Part shown: positions 52,749 to 61,393 of the stretch, piece by piece
Position numbering within the stretch: the first letter of the stretch is position 1
Layout of the letters: every line of letters starts with the position of its first letter
Assembly: GCF_035984415.1 (NCBI RefSeq)
Contig: NZ_CP130720.1
Span: 8,742,001 to 8,806,000, forward strand
DNA from: Streptomyces sp. NBC_01296
GTDB taxonomy: Bacteria; Actinomycetota; Actinomycetes; Streptomycetales; Streptomycetaceae
Length of the DNA: 64,000 bases
Direction: 5' to 3'
Notes under the pieces: model-generated
Databases searched by the model: none
What the model was told of the DNA's origin: nothing
What the model saw: the letters and a program-made list of their open reading frames with translations, nothing else
Program-made: the position numbers and the translations under genes

Positions 52749-53089
52749 TCGCCGGGCCCGAGCGAAGCCATCTGGTGGTGGATTCGGGAGGCTTCTTCCA
52801 GGAGATCCCTGGCCTTGTCGGGATCGGCGCACTCGGCGGCCCGCTGCTCAAGATCACGCACGTGGTGGTCGAGATCGGGATCCCGGGCGAGGGCGTACTC
52901 GCCCCACCAGCGCGCCAGGAAAGCGGGGCCGGCACCGATGTCGTACGTGTCGGCGATCTTCGCCCGCCAGTTGGCCTCGAAGTCGGCCAGCAGCTGCGGC
53001 GCGTGGGTGGCGATCGCGGCACGCAGCGCGGGGATGCTGCGCTCCGGCATCGGGGGGATGCCTCGGGAGGGCCCGGGGGCGGTGGTCAT
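52745..53089 (-). CDS. DUF6247-family protein (possible antitoxin)
   Basis: 114 residues. PERSIPALRAAIATHAPQLL, ADFEANWRAKIADTYDIGAG, PAFLARWWGEYALARDPD match DUF6247, a helical actinobacterial family often found with small partners in bicistronic pairs. It is first in the leftward pair and its stop overlaps the partner's start (GTGA). That order, antitoxin then toxin, is typical. Confidence 0.7.
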   Translation of the reverse strand: MTTAPGPSRGIPPMPERSIPALRAAIATHAPQLLADFEANWRAKIADTYDIGAGPAFLARWWGEYALARDPDLDHHVRDLEQRAAECADPDKARDLLEEASRIHHQMASLGPGE

Positions 53090-53168
53090 GATTGCGTCCT
53101 CTCCGCTCGTCGCCCTCCACGATAGTGCGCGCCACGGCGGGACCGGAGGCGATTCCTGCTACGGCTGT

Positions 53169-53501
53169 TCAGCGTGGTTCCCGATAGCCCGCGAGCCCCA
53201 GCGGGTGGGGCAGGAGGGTGTGGAGTTCGTCGGGACCGGGGAGCTCGGAGAGGTAGAAGCGGTAGTGCTCGCCGTCTGCTGGGCGGACCGTGACGTTCTT
53301 GCCAGCAGCTGTGCCGGCCTCGAGCGCGGCCAGGACGTCCTGCGGATGGTCCGCCAGGACAGCGGTGTGGAAGCAGGCGGCCGCACCGAGGTCGAGGGCG
53401 CGCCGGACCGCCCGCGCTCTTCCCCCAACCGCCCACCCACCAAGGCCGCCTCGACCCGCGCAGCATCCCAGACCTACTCCCGGACGCCTGGACAGCGCCA
53501 C
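53169..53501 (-). CDS. Hypothetical protein, N-terminus uncertain
   Basis: The last 85 residues look genuine (RALDLGAAACFHTAVLADHP, QDVLAALEAGTAAGKNVTVR, GEHYRFYLSELPGP). The first 25 residues are low-complexity Gly/Arg and probably not coding. No start with a ribosome site is seen. It may be truncated; family unknown. Confidence 0.45.
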   Translation of the reverse strand: MALSRRPGVGLGCCAGRGGLGGWAVGGRARAVRRALDLGAAACFHTAVLADHPQDVLAALEAGTAAGKNVTVRPADGEHYRFYLSELPGPDELHTLLPHPLGLAGYREPR

Positions 53502-53550
53502 TGAGCGAACTGGACGGGCCCCTGCGGCTCCTGCAGCGCGACGCCGCTAT

Positions 53551-53739
53551 CCGGCCCTGGTCCAGATGGCCCGCGGTGGATCACGAACCGGGGCCGCCCG
53601 CTACCTCGGAATCCCGCCCGGAACTCTGGAGTCCACCACCCTCCGGATCCGCACCTGGCAAGAACAGCCAGGCAACGCCCAGGCGTACCAGGCAGCACTT
53701 CACCACATCGCGGAGATCGCCTCCCGCACGGGTGCCTGA
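53551..53739 (+). pseudogene. C-terminal fragment of a helix-turn-helix-like hypothetical
   Basis: Reads ALVQMARGGSRTGAARYLGI, then ESTTLRIRTWQEQPGNAQAY and LHHIAEIASRTGA with good codon bias. It resembles the end of streptomycete DNA-binding-like proteins found near mobile elements. The N-terminal part is missing and the sequence upstream is antisense to the gene at 53169. Confidence 0.5.
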
Positions 53740-53821
53740 GACGGCCGCTGGAACTGGTTTGGCGCGGCAGGCCGCAGAAAAGCAAGTGCCAGGGCATGAG
53801 CTATGCAGGCAGGATGCCCGC

Positions 53822-54274
53822 ATGTCTACCGAAGTCAGCGGGATGATCGAGTGTCGACCAGGTGCCCGCCTATGGGGCCCCGAAGACGAGGACTCCGCAT
53901 GGCGCGCCGCCATCGACCTTTTCCTGCTCAACAATGGCAACGCCTACGAAGCCCTCGCCTGCCTTTTCGGTATCCGCAACTACATCGGCTTTCGCCCCTT
54001 GGCCGAAGGCCGTGGCCTTCCGAGCGACACATCCGAGGGGCTGCGGACCGAATACGCCGCGTACGGCGGACCTCCTGACGTCCACGGCACAACGTGGATC
54101 ACCTGGGCCGAGCTGGCCGCCGCCGACTGGCGAGAAACAGACAGCTCGGGCACGCGGAGCCGAGAATCGGTTGCAGGAGACGAAACCCACTGGGGACCAG
54201 TCTGGAGCGTGATGCGAACACTCAGCGAAGTGCACGGAGCGGAACATGTGCGACTTGTTGCCTGGTTCCACTGA
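53822..54274 (+). CDS. Hypothetical protein
   Basis: 150 residues: ARLWGPEDEDSAWRAAIDLF, LLNNGNAYEALACLFGIRNY, DVHGTTWITWAELAAADWRE, HGAEHVRLVAWFH. A compact alpha/beta protein of a streptomycete family that I recognise only by pattern. It lies 45 bp before the DUF5958 gene and is probably co-transcribed. Confidence 0.65.
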   Translation: MSTEVSGMIECRPGARLWGPEDEDSAWRAAIDLFLLNNGNAYEALACLFGIRNYIGFRPLAEGRGLPSDTSEGLRTEYAAYGGPPDVHGTTWITWAELAAADWRETDSSGTRSRESVAGDETHWGPVWSVMRTLSEVHGAEHVRLVAWFH

Positions 54275-54319
54275 CCTCGATTCCGCGGCGAAGCGCCGCT
54301 TGTCCGAAGGGAGGCAGCC

Positions 54320-54718
54320 GTGACCGAACGCGACGTCATGCTCAACGAACTCGCGCAGGGGTTGCGCCCGATGTCACAGGGCATCGAATGGTTCGACGCA
54401 CTTGGCCCGGAGGAACAGTCCGAGGCATTGCTGTTCCTACGCCACCACTGTGTCCAGGCGCGCGCCACCACCGAGGACGGACCGGAGAGCGTCCGCCGCG
54501 CCGGGCTGCGCCCGACGCACACACCCGCGGTCCTGATTACCCGCGGCCGGATTGAGCACCAGTTGGGGAAGATCGCCTCTCTCACGCCCCTCGATGAACG
54601 CCGCAAGGCGTTCCGGCTGCTGGTCGCGGTCCTCGCGATCGCCGACGGACGACGGCGCGAACGCTTCTGCTCCGACGGGTGCGGTCACTGGTGGCACAGG
54701 CTATCCGCCACTGGCTGA
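54320..54718 (+). CDS. DUF5958-family protein
   Basis: 132 residues from GTG 54320 with GGGAGG upstream. MLNELAQGLRPMSQGIEWFD, ALGPEEQSEALLFLRHHCVQ, ARATTEDGPESVRRAGLRPT and HTPAVLITRG are the DUF5958 pattern. Small helical cytoplasmic protein of unknown role. The C-terminal RRERFCSDGCGHWWH has two cysteines and two histidines that could hold a metal. Confidence 0.8.
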   Translation: MTERDVMLNELAQGLRPMSQGIEWFDALGPEEQSEALLFLRHHCVQARATTEDGPESVRRAGLRPTHTPAVLITRGRIEHQLGKIASLTPLDERRKAFRLLVAVLAIADGRRRERFCSDGCGHWWHRLSATG

Positions 54719-54828
54719 TCCCTCCGCCGGCGCTGGGCACGACGCTGCTCCTGATACCGACGCGCGCCTGGCCAGCCACCCGGCGGCAGCAACTCGTCAT
54801 TACCGCGGCCGCGCGGTGGGATGCCGAT

Positions 54829-55926
54829 TTACATGAGGGTGACGCGCATCCCGCCCTCGGCCAGCACCTCGAGTACGGTGGCCACCAGGTCGTACGACTC
54901 GCCGTTCGGCGCCAAGACGCGGGACAGGTACCCGGCTGCGGTTGCGGCATCCCGCCAGAGCAGGGTTGCGGGGGCGGTGTAGCCGAAGTTGCCGCGCAGA
55001 CAGTCGACGAGGGCGTCCAGGCAGCCGCCGAAGTAGCCGCCCGGTCCGTTGACAGCCTCGCCGAGTGCCAGGTAGAGGCCCGGTTCATCGGTGATGTGTC
55101 GGCCGTCCAGCTCGTACATGCGTCCGGCCGCCCGGTCGTGGTGCTCGAGCCGGCAGCCCCGCTCACGGACGAGGTCGAGCCAGGCCCCGCGTTGCCGGGT
55201 GTCGAGGCTTGCCCAGGCGCCAGGAGCGTCCGGTGGTCCGGCCAGCCAGCGCTCCCAGATGGGCCGCGCGTACCCCGGTACAGGTTCGAAGTGCTCACCG
55301 TCGAGTTCCAGATCGATCAGATCCGTCCGATGGGAGGACGGGCGCCACGTGCGGACCTTGGGCCGCAGCAGACGGTCGGTGAGCTGCTCGCCCCGGTCGT
55401 CCCGTATCTCCAGCCAGGCCTCCTCCAGGTCCAGTGCCCGCCGGGTGCCCGTCGCCAGTGCCCGCCGCAGTCGGTCACCCGGGGCGAGCCCGCGCAAGAT
55501 GAGCGGGGACGCTGCGTGCTCGGGCGGCAGGACGCGCGGCAACTCCCGGCAGGAGCCCAGCCACTGGTACCCGTTGTGCAGTCGGACAGGAGCCCTGTGT
55601 CCCTCGGGCGGCCCCTCATAGTCGTCCAGACCATTGATCACGAGAGCGTCCGTTCCCGGGTATGGTCCGAGGCTTTCCGCGTCCTCCAGGAGCCAGGCGT
55701 CAAGCGTCCTGTCTTCCGGCACCAGCCACACTCGGCTGCCGACCCAGCCTCGTACCTCGGCTCCGTCGGGGACCCAGCCGAACAGTTCGTACGTCCCGCG
55801 CCGCGGCTCCCTGAATAGTCCCTCGGCCTCGGCGCAGGTGCCCCAGACATGGCCGTCCCCTGTGTCCGTCAGCGTGTACCGTCCCTGCCCGCGATGGTCC
55901 CTGTCCTTATGCACGGTGGGAATCAT
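54829..55926 (-). CDS. Barstar-domain immunity-like protein
   Basis: 365 residues. The last 95 residues form a barstar domain: MYELDGRHITDEPGLYLALG, EAVNGPGGYFGGCLDALVDC, LRGNFGYTAPATLLWRDAAT. These proteins neutralise barnase-type RNases. The N-terminal 260 residues (VWGTCAEAEGLFREPRRGTY, ELFGWVPDGAEVRGWVGSRV, LIDLELDGEHFEPVPGYARP) are unusual for the family and may be an extra sensing or binding domain. No toxin gene is adjacent, so this is an orphan immunity or regulatory protein. A long hairpin separates it from the divergent HEAT gene. Confidence 0.82.
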   Translation of the reverse strand: MIPTVHKDRDHRGQGRYTLTDTGDGHVWGTCAEAEGLFREPRRGTYELFGWVPDGAEVRGWVGSRVWLVPEDRTLDAWLLEDAESLGPYPGTDALVINGLDDYEGPPEGHRAPVRLHNGYQWLGSCRELPRVLPPEHAASPLILRGLAPGDRLRRALATGTRRALDLEEAWLEIRDDRGEQLTDRLLRPKVRTWRPSSHRTDLIDLELDGEHFEPVPGYARPIWERWLAGPPDAPGAWASLDTRQRGAWLDLVRERGCRLEHHDRAAGRMYELDGRHITDEPGLYLALGEAVNGPGGYFGGCLDALVDCLRGNFGYTAPATLLWRDAATAAGYLSRVLAPNGESYDLVATVLEVLAEGGMRVTLM

Positions 55927-56010
55927 GCCCGGACGAGGAGTAGACCGTGAAGCCCTTTTCGTGGCCGGTCAGGGCGACTCGAGGCTGAGCGCTCCAACTG
56001 GCGGATGGTG

Positions 56011-56056
56011 CCAACTGAACCGCTCAGGCACACGTGTGACTGAGCGGTTCAGTTGG
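56011..56056. promoter_or_regulatory. Long perfect inverted repeat in a divergent promoter
   Basis: CCAACTGAACCGCTCA (56011-56026) and its complement (56041-56056) pair perfectly over 16 bp. The 14-base loop holds the dyad CACACGTGTG. It lies between the divergent barstar and HEAT genes, so it is more likely an operator or attenuator than a terminator. Confidence 0.75.
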
Positions 56057-56106
56057 CCCGGGTGAGCGGCGTAGGTGGCCCGGTCATGTCAGAGGTGGCT
56101 GGCACG

Positions 56107-58266
56107 ATGCTCCGCATGGATCTCGTACACCTGCTCGACGGCCTGGATATCCGCCACTGGTCTTCCCTCTCCCATGCGTATGGCAGCGCGGAGGACATTC
56201 CCGATCTGCTGCGGGCTCTGACCGGCGCCGACGCGGATGCGGCGGATGAGGCGTTGTCCGAGCTGTACGGGAGCGTTCTGCACCAGGGGACGGTCTACGC
56301 CGCCAGCGCGGAGGCGGTGCCGTTCCTGGCCGGGATCGCGGCGGCCGGCCACCGCACGGCAGACGTCCTGGCGCTGCTCGGCGGCATGGCGGAGAGCGAG
56401 GACGAGTACGGCGTGGCACCGGGCGCGGTCCGGGCGGCCGTGGCGGACCGGCTCCCGTTGCTACTGCCCCTGTTGGCCTCCCCGGAGCCGGAGGTCCGCC
56501 GGACCGCGGCCTGGGCGGTGTCCCACACCCGCGCGACCGCGATTGCGCTCCCCGCCCTCCGCGCGCGCTTGGACGAGGAACCCGAACCCGCCGCGCGCGC
56601 CGAGGTTCTGGCCGGGATCGCACGGCTCGACCCGCAGGGCGGAGCGGCGGCTGCCGCCGCCGTCCTGGACCCGTCCCAGCCAGCCGAGGTGCGCATGGCC
56701 GCCGTCTTCGCCTCCCTCGACGCAGGCGCTCCGTGGACCGAACCCATGCACACGACGATGCTGTCCCTTCTACCCGCCGACCCCCTGCGCTCCGATCTCG
56801 ACCTCAAACGCGGCGAGCCGCTGGCCGCCGTCATCGAGGCACTCCTGGGCCGGGGCCGCCGCAAGGAGCGCAAGGTGGCGTTCGCACTGATCGACGCAGC
56901 CCTGCACGACGGTCGGGCCGAGGTGCGGGCCGAAGGCCTCTGGGCGGCCGACCGCGCCTGCATGCTCTCCCGCAGTGCCCCGCGGCGACTGGTATGGAAC
57001 CTGCGAGCGGCGGCCGTCGACGAGGAGTCGGTGGTAGCCACGTCGTCCCTCCTGGGCCGGCTGGGCAGCGTCGCCGCACCGGCCGCGGACATCCTCGCCC
57101 CCCTCGCCGGACGGAACCCGGACCACGACGACGACCATGCGGACCGGGCCCTGGCCGCACTCGTACAGGTTGCGCCCGCGCAGTCGGCCCCGCTCCTGGC
57201 CGCCGGCCTCGGGCGGCGCCCGCGGGCCCTCGACGCCGCCGCCGGGTTCCGCAGCCCGGAGGACTCCGCCTTCCCGTACAACGGCGAACTCCTCGACGCG
57301 GTCCGCGACCGCCTTGCCCAGCCCGAGGCCCTGAGCGGCAACGAACCCTGGCAGCTGACGAACCTGCTGGCGGGGTGGGGCGCCGAGGCAGCGCCGGCGT
57401 TGCCCGAGCTGTGCGCGGCGCTCCCGCACTTTCCCGGCCAGGCCGCCCGAGCCATCGCTTCCGTCGCCGCCGACTGCGCCCCGACGGACCGCGCCCGGGC
57501 CGTCACGTCGTTGCGGGCGGTGGCGGCCGAGCAGGCAGTCCTCCCCGCGGCGAAGGCCCTGCACGACCTCGACGGCGAGATCGCGCCCCTGCTGCACTGC
57601 CTCGAACACGACCTCCGGCGTGGTGCCAGCCAGCTCAGGGAGGCCGCCAAGATGGCCGGTGCGCTCGGTCCCCGGGGAGCGGCGCTTGCGCCTGCCCTGC
57701 GCGAGGCGCTCAGCGGCACGGACGGCAACACCACGCCTGCGCTGGATACGGACACGGCCCTCGCTGAGGCTCTGTGGCGCGTCACGGGGGACGCGGAAGG
57801 GGTGGTTGCCGTTCTGGACTCGGTCTTCGCGCGCGCCGAACAGAACCCCTGGTCCCGGTGGTCGGTGGTGCGGGCCGCCCGCACGACGGTCCTTCTCGGC
57901 TCCGCGGGACGGCCGCTCGCCGCCCGCCTGGAAGCCGCCCTTGACGACCCGGCACAGGCGCCGGCCGCGGTGCTGGCCCTCACGGCCGTGGCCGAACCCG
58001 CCTCGCTGGACCGCACCGCGCTCGCCGAGGCCGCCTTGCGGTCGGCCGAATCGGACGCCGATCCGACGGGTGCCTGCGACGCCCTGGAAGCACTCGGCCC
58101 CGAGGCATTGACCGGCGACCACGCGCGCCGACTTGCCGCTCTCGCCGTCGGCGACGCCCGGGTGGTCCGCTCGGGAGTCGAAGATCGCGTCATCCGCCAG
58201 GACGAAGCCCTCCGAAACCGCGCCCGGATACTCCTCACCGCCTGCCCGGACCCCGCGGCACCCTGA
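56107..58266 (+). CDS. HEAT-repeat protein
   Basis: 719 residues from ATG 56107, eight bases after AGAGGTGG. The whole protein is made of paired helices rich in Ala and Leu (VRRTAAWAVSHTRATAIALP, RAEVLAGIARLDPQGGAAAA, VLPAAKALHDLDGEIAPLL), as in HEAT/PBS-lyase-type solenoids. It begins MLRMDLVHLLDGLDIRHWSS, a conserved streptomycete start. No enzymatic motif. It probably scaffolds protein complexes. A strong terminator follows. Confidence 0.85.
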   Translation: MLRMDLVHLLDGLDIRHWSSLSHAYGSAEDIPDLLRALTGADADAADEALSELYGSVLHQGTVYAASAEAVPFLAGIAAAGHRTADVLALLGGMAESEDEYGVAPGAVRAAVADRLPLLLPLLASPEPEVRRTAAWAVSHTRATAIALPALRARLDEEPEPAARAEVLAGIARLDPQGGAAAAAAVLDPSQPAEVRMAAVFASLDAGAPWTEPMHTTMLSLLPADPLRSDLDLKRGEPLAAVIEALLGRGRRKERKVAFALIDAALHDGRAEVRAEGLWAADRACMLSRSAPRRLVWNLRAAAVDEESVVATSSLLGRLGSVAAPAADILAPLAGRNPDHDDDHADRALAALVQVAPAQSAPLLAAGLGRRPRALDAAAGFRSPEDSAFPYNGELLDAVRDRLAQPEALSGNEPWQLTNLLAGWGAEAAPALPELCAALPHFPGQAARAIASVAADCAPTDRARAVTSLRAVAAEQAVLPAAKALHDLDGEIAPLLHCLEHDLRRGASQLREAAKMAGALGPRGAALAPALREALSGTDGNTTPALDTDTALAEALWRVTGDAEGVVAVLDSVFARAEQNPWSRWSVVRAARTTVLLGSAGRPLAARLEAALDDPAQAPAAVLALTAVAEPASLDRTALAEAALRSAESDADPTGACDALEALGPEALTGDHARRLAALAVGDARVVRSGVEDRVIRQDEALRNRARILLTACPDPAAP

Positions 58267-58335
58267 CCTGCCGGGCATCGTCGGCCGCCTCGGCATCCGA
58301 ACCAGGCCGCGCCCTGCACCATTCGTCCCGGACCG

Positions 58336-58376
58336 TGAGCGGCGTAGTTGGCCGGACGGGCCAACTACGCTGCTCA
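58336..58376 (+). terminator. Terminator of the HEAT gene
   Basis: 18-bp arms, TGAGCGGCGTAGTTGGCC (58336-58353) and complement (58359-58376) with one mismatch and a five-base loop, 70 bp after the stop. Confidence 0.85.
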
Positions 58377-58914
58377 GCCACAGATCTCGTGACCGGGCAT
58401 CCTGCTGTCTTCGCGTTGATTCCGGGCGTTGGCCTGCATCTGGGCAGCGCCCGCGCCGGCTGCTCGGCGGCGCCCTCGTCTCGGGAAGCGGGGCGCTGGA
58501 GGGCGGCTGCGGGCGGCCGACCTCGACGGCTGGGCCGTCGCGGCAGGGGTGCGTCGGGTGTGTTGCTGATCACACCCTAAAGCTCTGGGTTGCCGTCGAC
58601 CCCGGACCAAGATTTTCGGTGAGTCCATGTTTAGGGATGTCAACTCGTCCGATTCGGAAGCGGACTGGATGCGTTCGGTGACGCGCCCATGTCAGGGCTT
58701 TGGCGGTGGTGCGACCTCGCAGCGTTATGCCGTTGCTGTGCCCACGTATCTGGCCGCGCCTATACGGGCGTTGGGCCCTCCGGATCTGTGGTGGACTACG
58801 TCATGGCGGCTTCGCTCCCGTTCCTTCCGGGGTGGAATGCTTCGGGTTCCGCGCGGGCCCGGAGAACCGGACACCCGGGGCGCCTGGTCCCTCCAGGCAG
58901 TCGAAGGAGGCGTG

Positions 58915-59073
58915 ATGTCCATGGGATGTCACAGCCGGGAGAGCGGTCCGCCAGAGGTGCCGTGGTGGTGGAGAGCGCGCAGATTCGCCCACGACTGGGC
59001 GTATCCGGTGATGTTCTGCTACTACACGGCGGCCCTCATTGCAAAGGGGGTCACCCTCATGTTGTCGTCATGA
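58915..59073 (+). CDS. Small membrane protein
   Basis: 52 residues (MSMGCHSRESGPPEVPWWWR, ARRFAHDWAYPVMFCYYTAA, LIAKGVTLMLSS) with one membrane span in the second half. GAAGGAGG lies just upstream; ATG 58921 is an alternative start with better spacing. The stop lies inside the terminator stem at 59045-59085. Small proteins of this shape occur in streptomycete plasmid spread regions, but the family is not certain. Confidence 0.55.
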   Translation: MSMGCHSRESGPPEVPWWWRARRFAHDWAYPVMFCYYTAALIAKGVTLMLSS

Positions 59074-59085
59074 GGGTGACCCCCT
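59045..59085 (+). terminator. Terminator overlapping the small gene's stop
   Basis: 16-bp perfect arms AGGGGGTCACCCTCAT (59045-59060) and complement (59070-59085), nine-base loop. Confidence 0.87.
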
Positions 59086-59178
59086 GACCTGGGGGTTACG
59101 CCCGTCGCTGCCAGCGGCGGGCGTCTTCCGTTTTTGCCGGAAAACGTCCCACTGCAGTTCTGGGAGGGGGCGGAACCG

Positions 59179-59214
59179 CATTGTCTATTCCGACCGGGGG
59201 TGGAATAGACAATG
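59179..59214. repeat. Second hairpin of a three-hairpin run
   Basis: CATTGTCTATTCC (59179-59191) and complement (59202-59214), perfect 13-bp arms, ten-base loop. It is AT-richer than its surroundings. Confidence 0.8.
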
Positions 59215-59217
59215 GGC

Positions 59218-59409
59218 TCACCATGGCACGTGTGACGTACAGATCGCCACCCATACCTGACGTCTCAGGTATGGGAATCCTGTGCGGCGGGCCCGCGTGC
59301 ACTTTTCTGGACCGTAGCGGAGGAGACCCTGGTGGGCGGGGTGGACGGTGATGCATCCGGAGGCCGCGAGCAGCGCGGCGAGGGCCAGGGGCAGGGACCA
59401 GCGGCGCAT
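59218..59409 (-). CDS. Possible small lipoprotein
   Basis: 63 residues from ATG 59409. MRRWSLPLALAALLAASGCI gives a signal with lipobox AASGC, and TVHPAHQGLLRYGP follows. The rest (CTRARRTGFPYLRRQVWVAI) is over a hairpin and may not be native, so the gene is likely truncated or dead. Confidence 0.35.
   Translation of the reverse strand: MRRWSLPLALAALLAASGCITVHPAHQGLLRYGPEKCTRARRTGFPYLRRQVWVAICTSHVPW
59250..59275. repeat. Third hairpin of a three-hairpin run
   Basis: CCCATACCTGA (59250-59260) and TCAGGTATGGG (59265-59275), perfect 11-bp arms with a four-base loop. Confidence 0.8.
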
Positions 59410-59590
59410 GCCGCTACCGTGCCGCAGCCGACCCCGGCACTGGCCCTGACGGCCCTGCCGGGCCCCTCGGATGGATGATCCACGCCCGTCCCGCCGGGCC
59501 GTGTGGAGCCGGCCCGGCCGACCCTGGAAGAGGGACAAGCCGTGAGGGAGGCCCCGGGATGGTGCTCAGACCACCGGTCGAGCCGATGCT

Positions 59591-59635
59591 GCCGAGATAC
59601 GGCGGATCGTCTGCACGACGAACGCCATTGAGTCT
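59591..59635 (+). pseudogene. IS256-family transposase scrap
   Basis: Fifteen codons read AEIRRIVCTTNAIES, the strongly conserved C-terminal motif of IS256 (mutator) transposases (R.I.TTNAIES). The surrounding sequence shows no more homology, so this is a short leftover. The stretch from 59410 to 59872 holds nothing else that I can name. Confidence 0.5.
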
Positions 59636-59872
59636 CGGCCGACCAGTGGCGCAGGACCTACGTCTGAACCCGGCGCCCGCCCTGCGTCAGGCAGGGCGGG
59701 CGCCGCCGGTGGTAGGCCCAGGCGAGAGCCAGAACGATCGGACCCCGCAGCAAGATCTTCCACCCCCGCTTTTGACCGCACCCTACTCGGACCGCCCAGC
59801 CGAACCCGCAGGGGCCTTTCCGCAGTCACAGATCCGCGACTGCTTGCCTGAACAGCCAAGAGCTTTCGGGCG

Positions 59873-60616
59873 TCAGGCGGTGACCAGGGCCGCGGTATCG
59901 ACCCAGAGGGCCAGGACGCTGAGCGCGGCCAACTGCTCCAGCGCCTCATGTTGGGGAAGTTCGGGGAGTCCGTCATCGTGGCTGTTGGGGTTGCGGATCC
60001 CGGCGAAGAAGCCCTCCGTGAAGGCCGCAGCACCGCGGTGGACACTGCGGAAGGTGTCGCTTCCGTCGTTGTCCATCAGGCGCAGGCGGGGCTGCCCGGG
60101 TTTGGGATCGTCCTGGGAAAAGGCCTGCTGGAACAGCCTGGTCTCGCTCACGTCCTTGCGGCCGACCTTGTTCTGCGTCTCAGCGTTGACCTTTCGGGCG
60201 GCGGCCGTGACGGCCTCGCGGAAGTGCCCGCTCTGCCACAGCGGCCGCGCACCCTCCCACGCCCAGGGGTGCATCGCCGAGGCGTTCAGGTCTGGGGCAT
60301 CGTCCCCCAGCCGCGCACGTACCTCGCCGTCGCGCTCCAGCACGGCCTCAGCTCGCTGGGCGGCCTCCCGGTGTCGACACCAGCGGTTGACGCGGCTGTC
60401 CGGTATCTCCGTGCGCCAGCCGGGAAGCACCCGGTCCAGGATCTGCTCGACCACCTGAGCGCTGGCCAGGATGTCCTTCTGATCCCCCCGGTTGGACATA
60501 CGCGAGGTGATGAAGGTGACCCCCGGAGGGTCCGGCGGGTGGTACAGCGTGGTCAGCTCCAGGAACCGGGCCAGCTCCGCGCGAGCCCAGGCGATATCTG
60601 CAATGGAAATGGCCAT
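59873..60616 (-). CDS. TIGR02391 (Ymh/HEPN-like) family protein
   Basis: 247 residues from ATG 60616 (MAISIADIAWARAELARFLE). The C-terminal domain has LWQSGHFREAVTAAARKVNA, SETRLFQQAFSQDDPKP, AAAFTEGFFAGIRNPNSHDD and EALEQLAALSVLALWVD, which is the TIGR02391/Ymh pattern. R208 to H213 (RNPNSH) fits the Rx4-6H motif of HEPN ribonucleases, so an RNase activity is plausible. N-terminal half is a partner or regulatory region. Such proteins occur in restriction and phage-defence loci. No partner gene is adjacent. Confidence 0.8.
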   Translation of the reverse strand: MAISIADIAWARAELARFLELTTLYHPPDPPGVTFITSRMSNRGDQKDILASAQVVEQILDRVLPGWRTEIPDSRVNRWCRHREAAQRAEAVLERDGEVRARLGDDAPDLNASAMHPWAWEGARPLWQSGHFREAVTAAARKVNAETQNKVGRKDVSETRLFQQAFSQDDPKPGQPRLRLMDNDGSDTFRSVHRGAAAFTEGFFAGIRNPNSHDDGLPELPQHEALEQLAALSVLALWVDTAALVTA

Positions 60617-61393
60617 GGCCGAATCCTGCACCCGGAGCCCACCGGCCGGGAACCGGAATTCCCGGATCGGTTCACACCACCAGGGTGCTGCGCCGCTCCA
60701 GCAGCACGACGTCGCGCCACAGGCCGTTGTGGCGGCCGATGCGTTCGCGGGTGCCCGGCCGCCCTCAGCATCGGTGCCGCGGTAGCCACCGACGGCTCCT
60801 CGAAGCGGCGGAGCCGCGACCGGGACGAGGGTCCGGTCGCGGCCCCACGCTGTCGTGCCCGCCCCGCACCCCACCCCACCGTTCTTCGAGTCACCCGAAC
60901 CGGCGATGGCACCGCACCTGTTGCAGCGACTAGCGTTGGTGGTCCGCCCGCTGAGCTGTACAAACCGACTTTCCTCTGCCTCGCGCCACACCGTCTCCCC
61001 CAGAGAACCCGCTCTGCCAGGAGTGCCGCGCCCGGCTCCTAGAGTCACAGCAGAAGCCGGCTCACCCCGCAGCTTGACGTCGCGGGGCCTTCTGGCCGCA
61101 TCGGGCGCGCCGGACCGCGCCCGGCGGGTGACGCTGGGGGCCAGGCCCGGAGCGGCGGTGAAGGAGGCCAACCCCGGGGGTCCTGGCCCCTCCCTTTGAG
61201 CCGATGCTCGCCCAGGCCGCCGAGTCCGTCCCCAGTCCCGGCGTCCTGGCGGGCGGCCTGGCCCTGGAGTAGAAGTTCGAGGGCGCCGGGCGCTGTTCGC
61301 CGACCGCACACGCAGGCTCGGGGGGAGTGCTCCTCGCTGACGGCAGCGGTCCGGGCCCAGTGTGGGTTCTCTTCAAGGGACGTCGGCCGATCC
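60617..61393. other. Gene-free stretch
   Basis: About 780 bp of very GC-rich sequence. Both strands have long open frames only because stop codons are rare in such composition; none has a family pattern or good start. The promoter of the TIGR02391 gene lies at the left end. Confidence 0.4.

Noticed and set aside
56295..58364. 689-residue open frame on the minus strand
   Set aside because: Antisense of the HEAT-repeat gene; Arg/Ser/Ala-rich translation typical of shadow frames in GC-rich DNA.
59873..61309. 478-residue extension of the TIGR02391 protein
   Set aside because: The extra 230 residues are low-complexity and lack homology; ATG 60616 gives a natural start.
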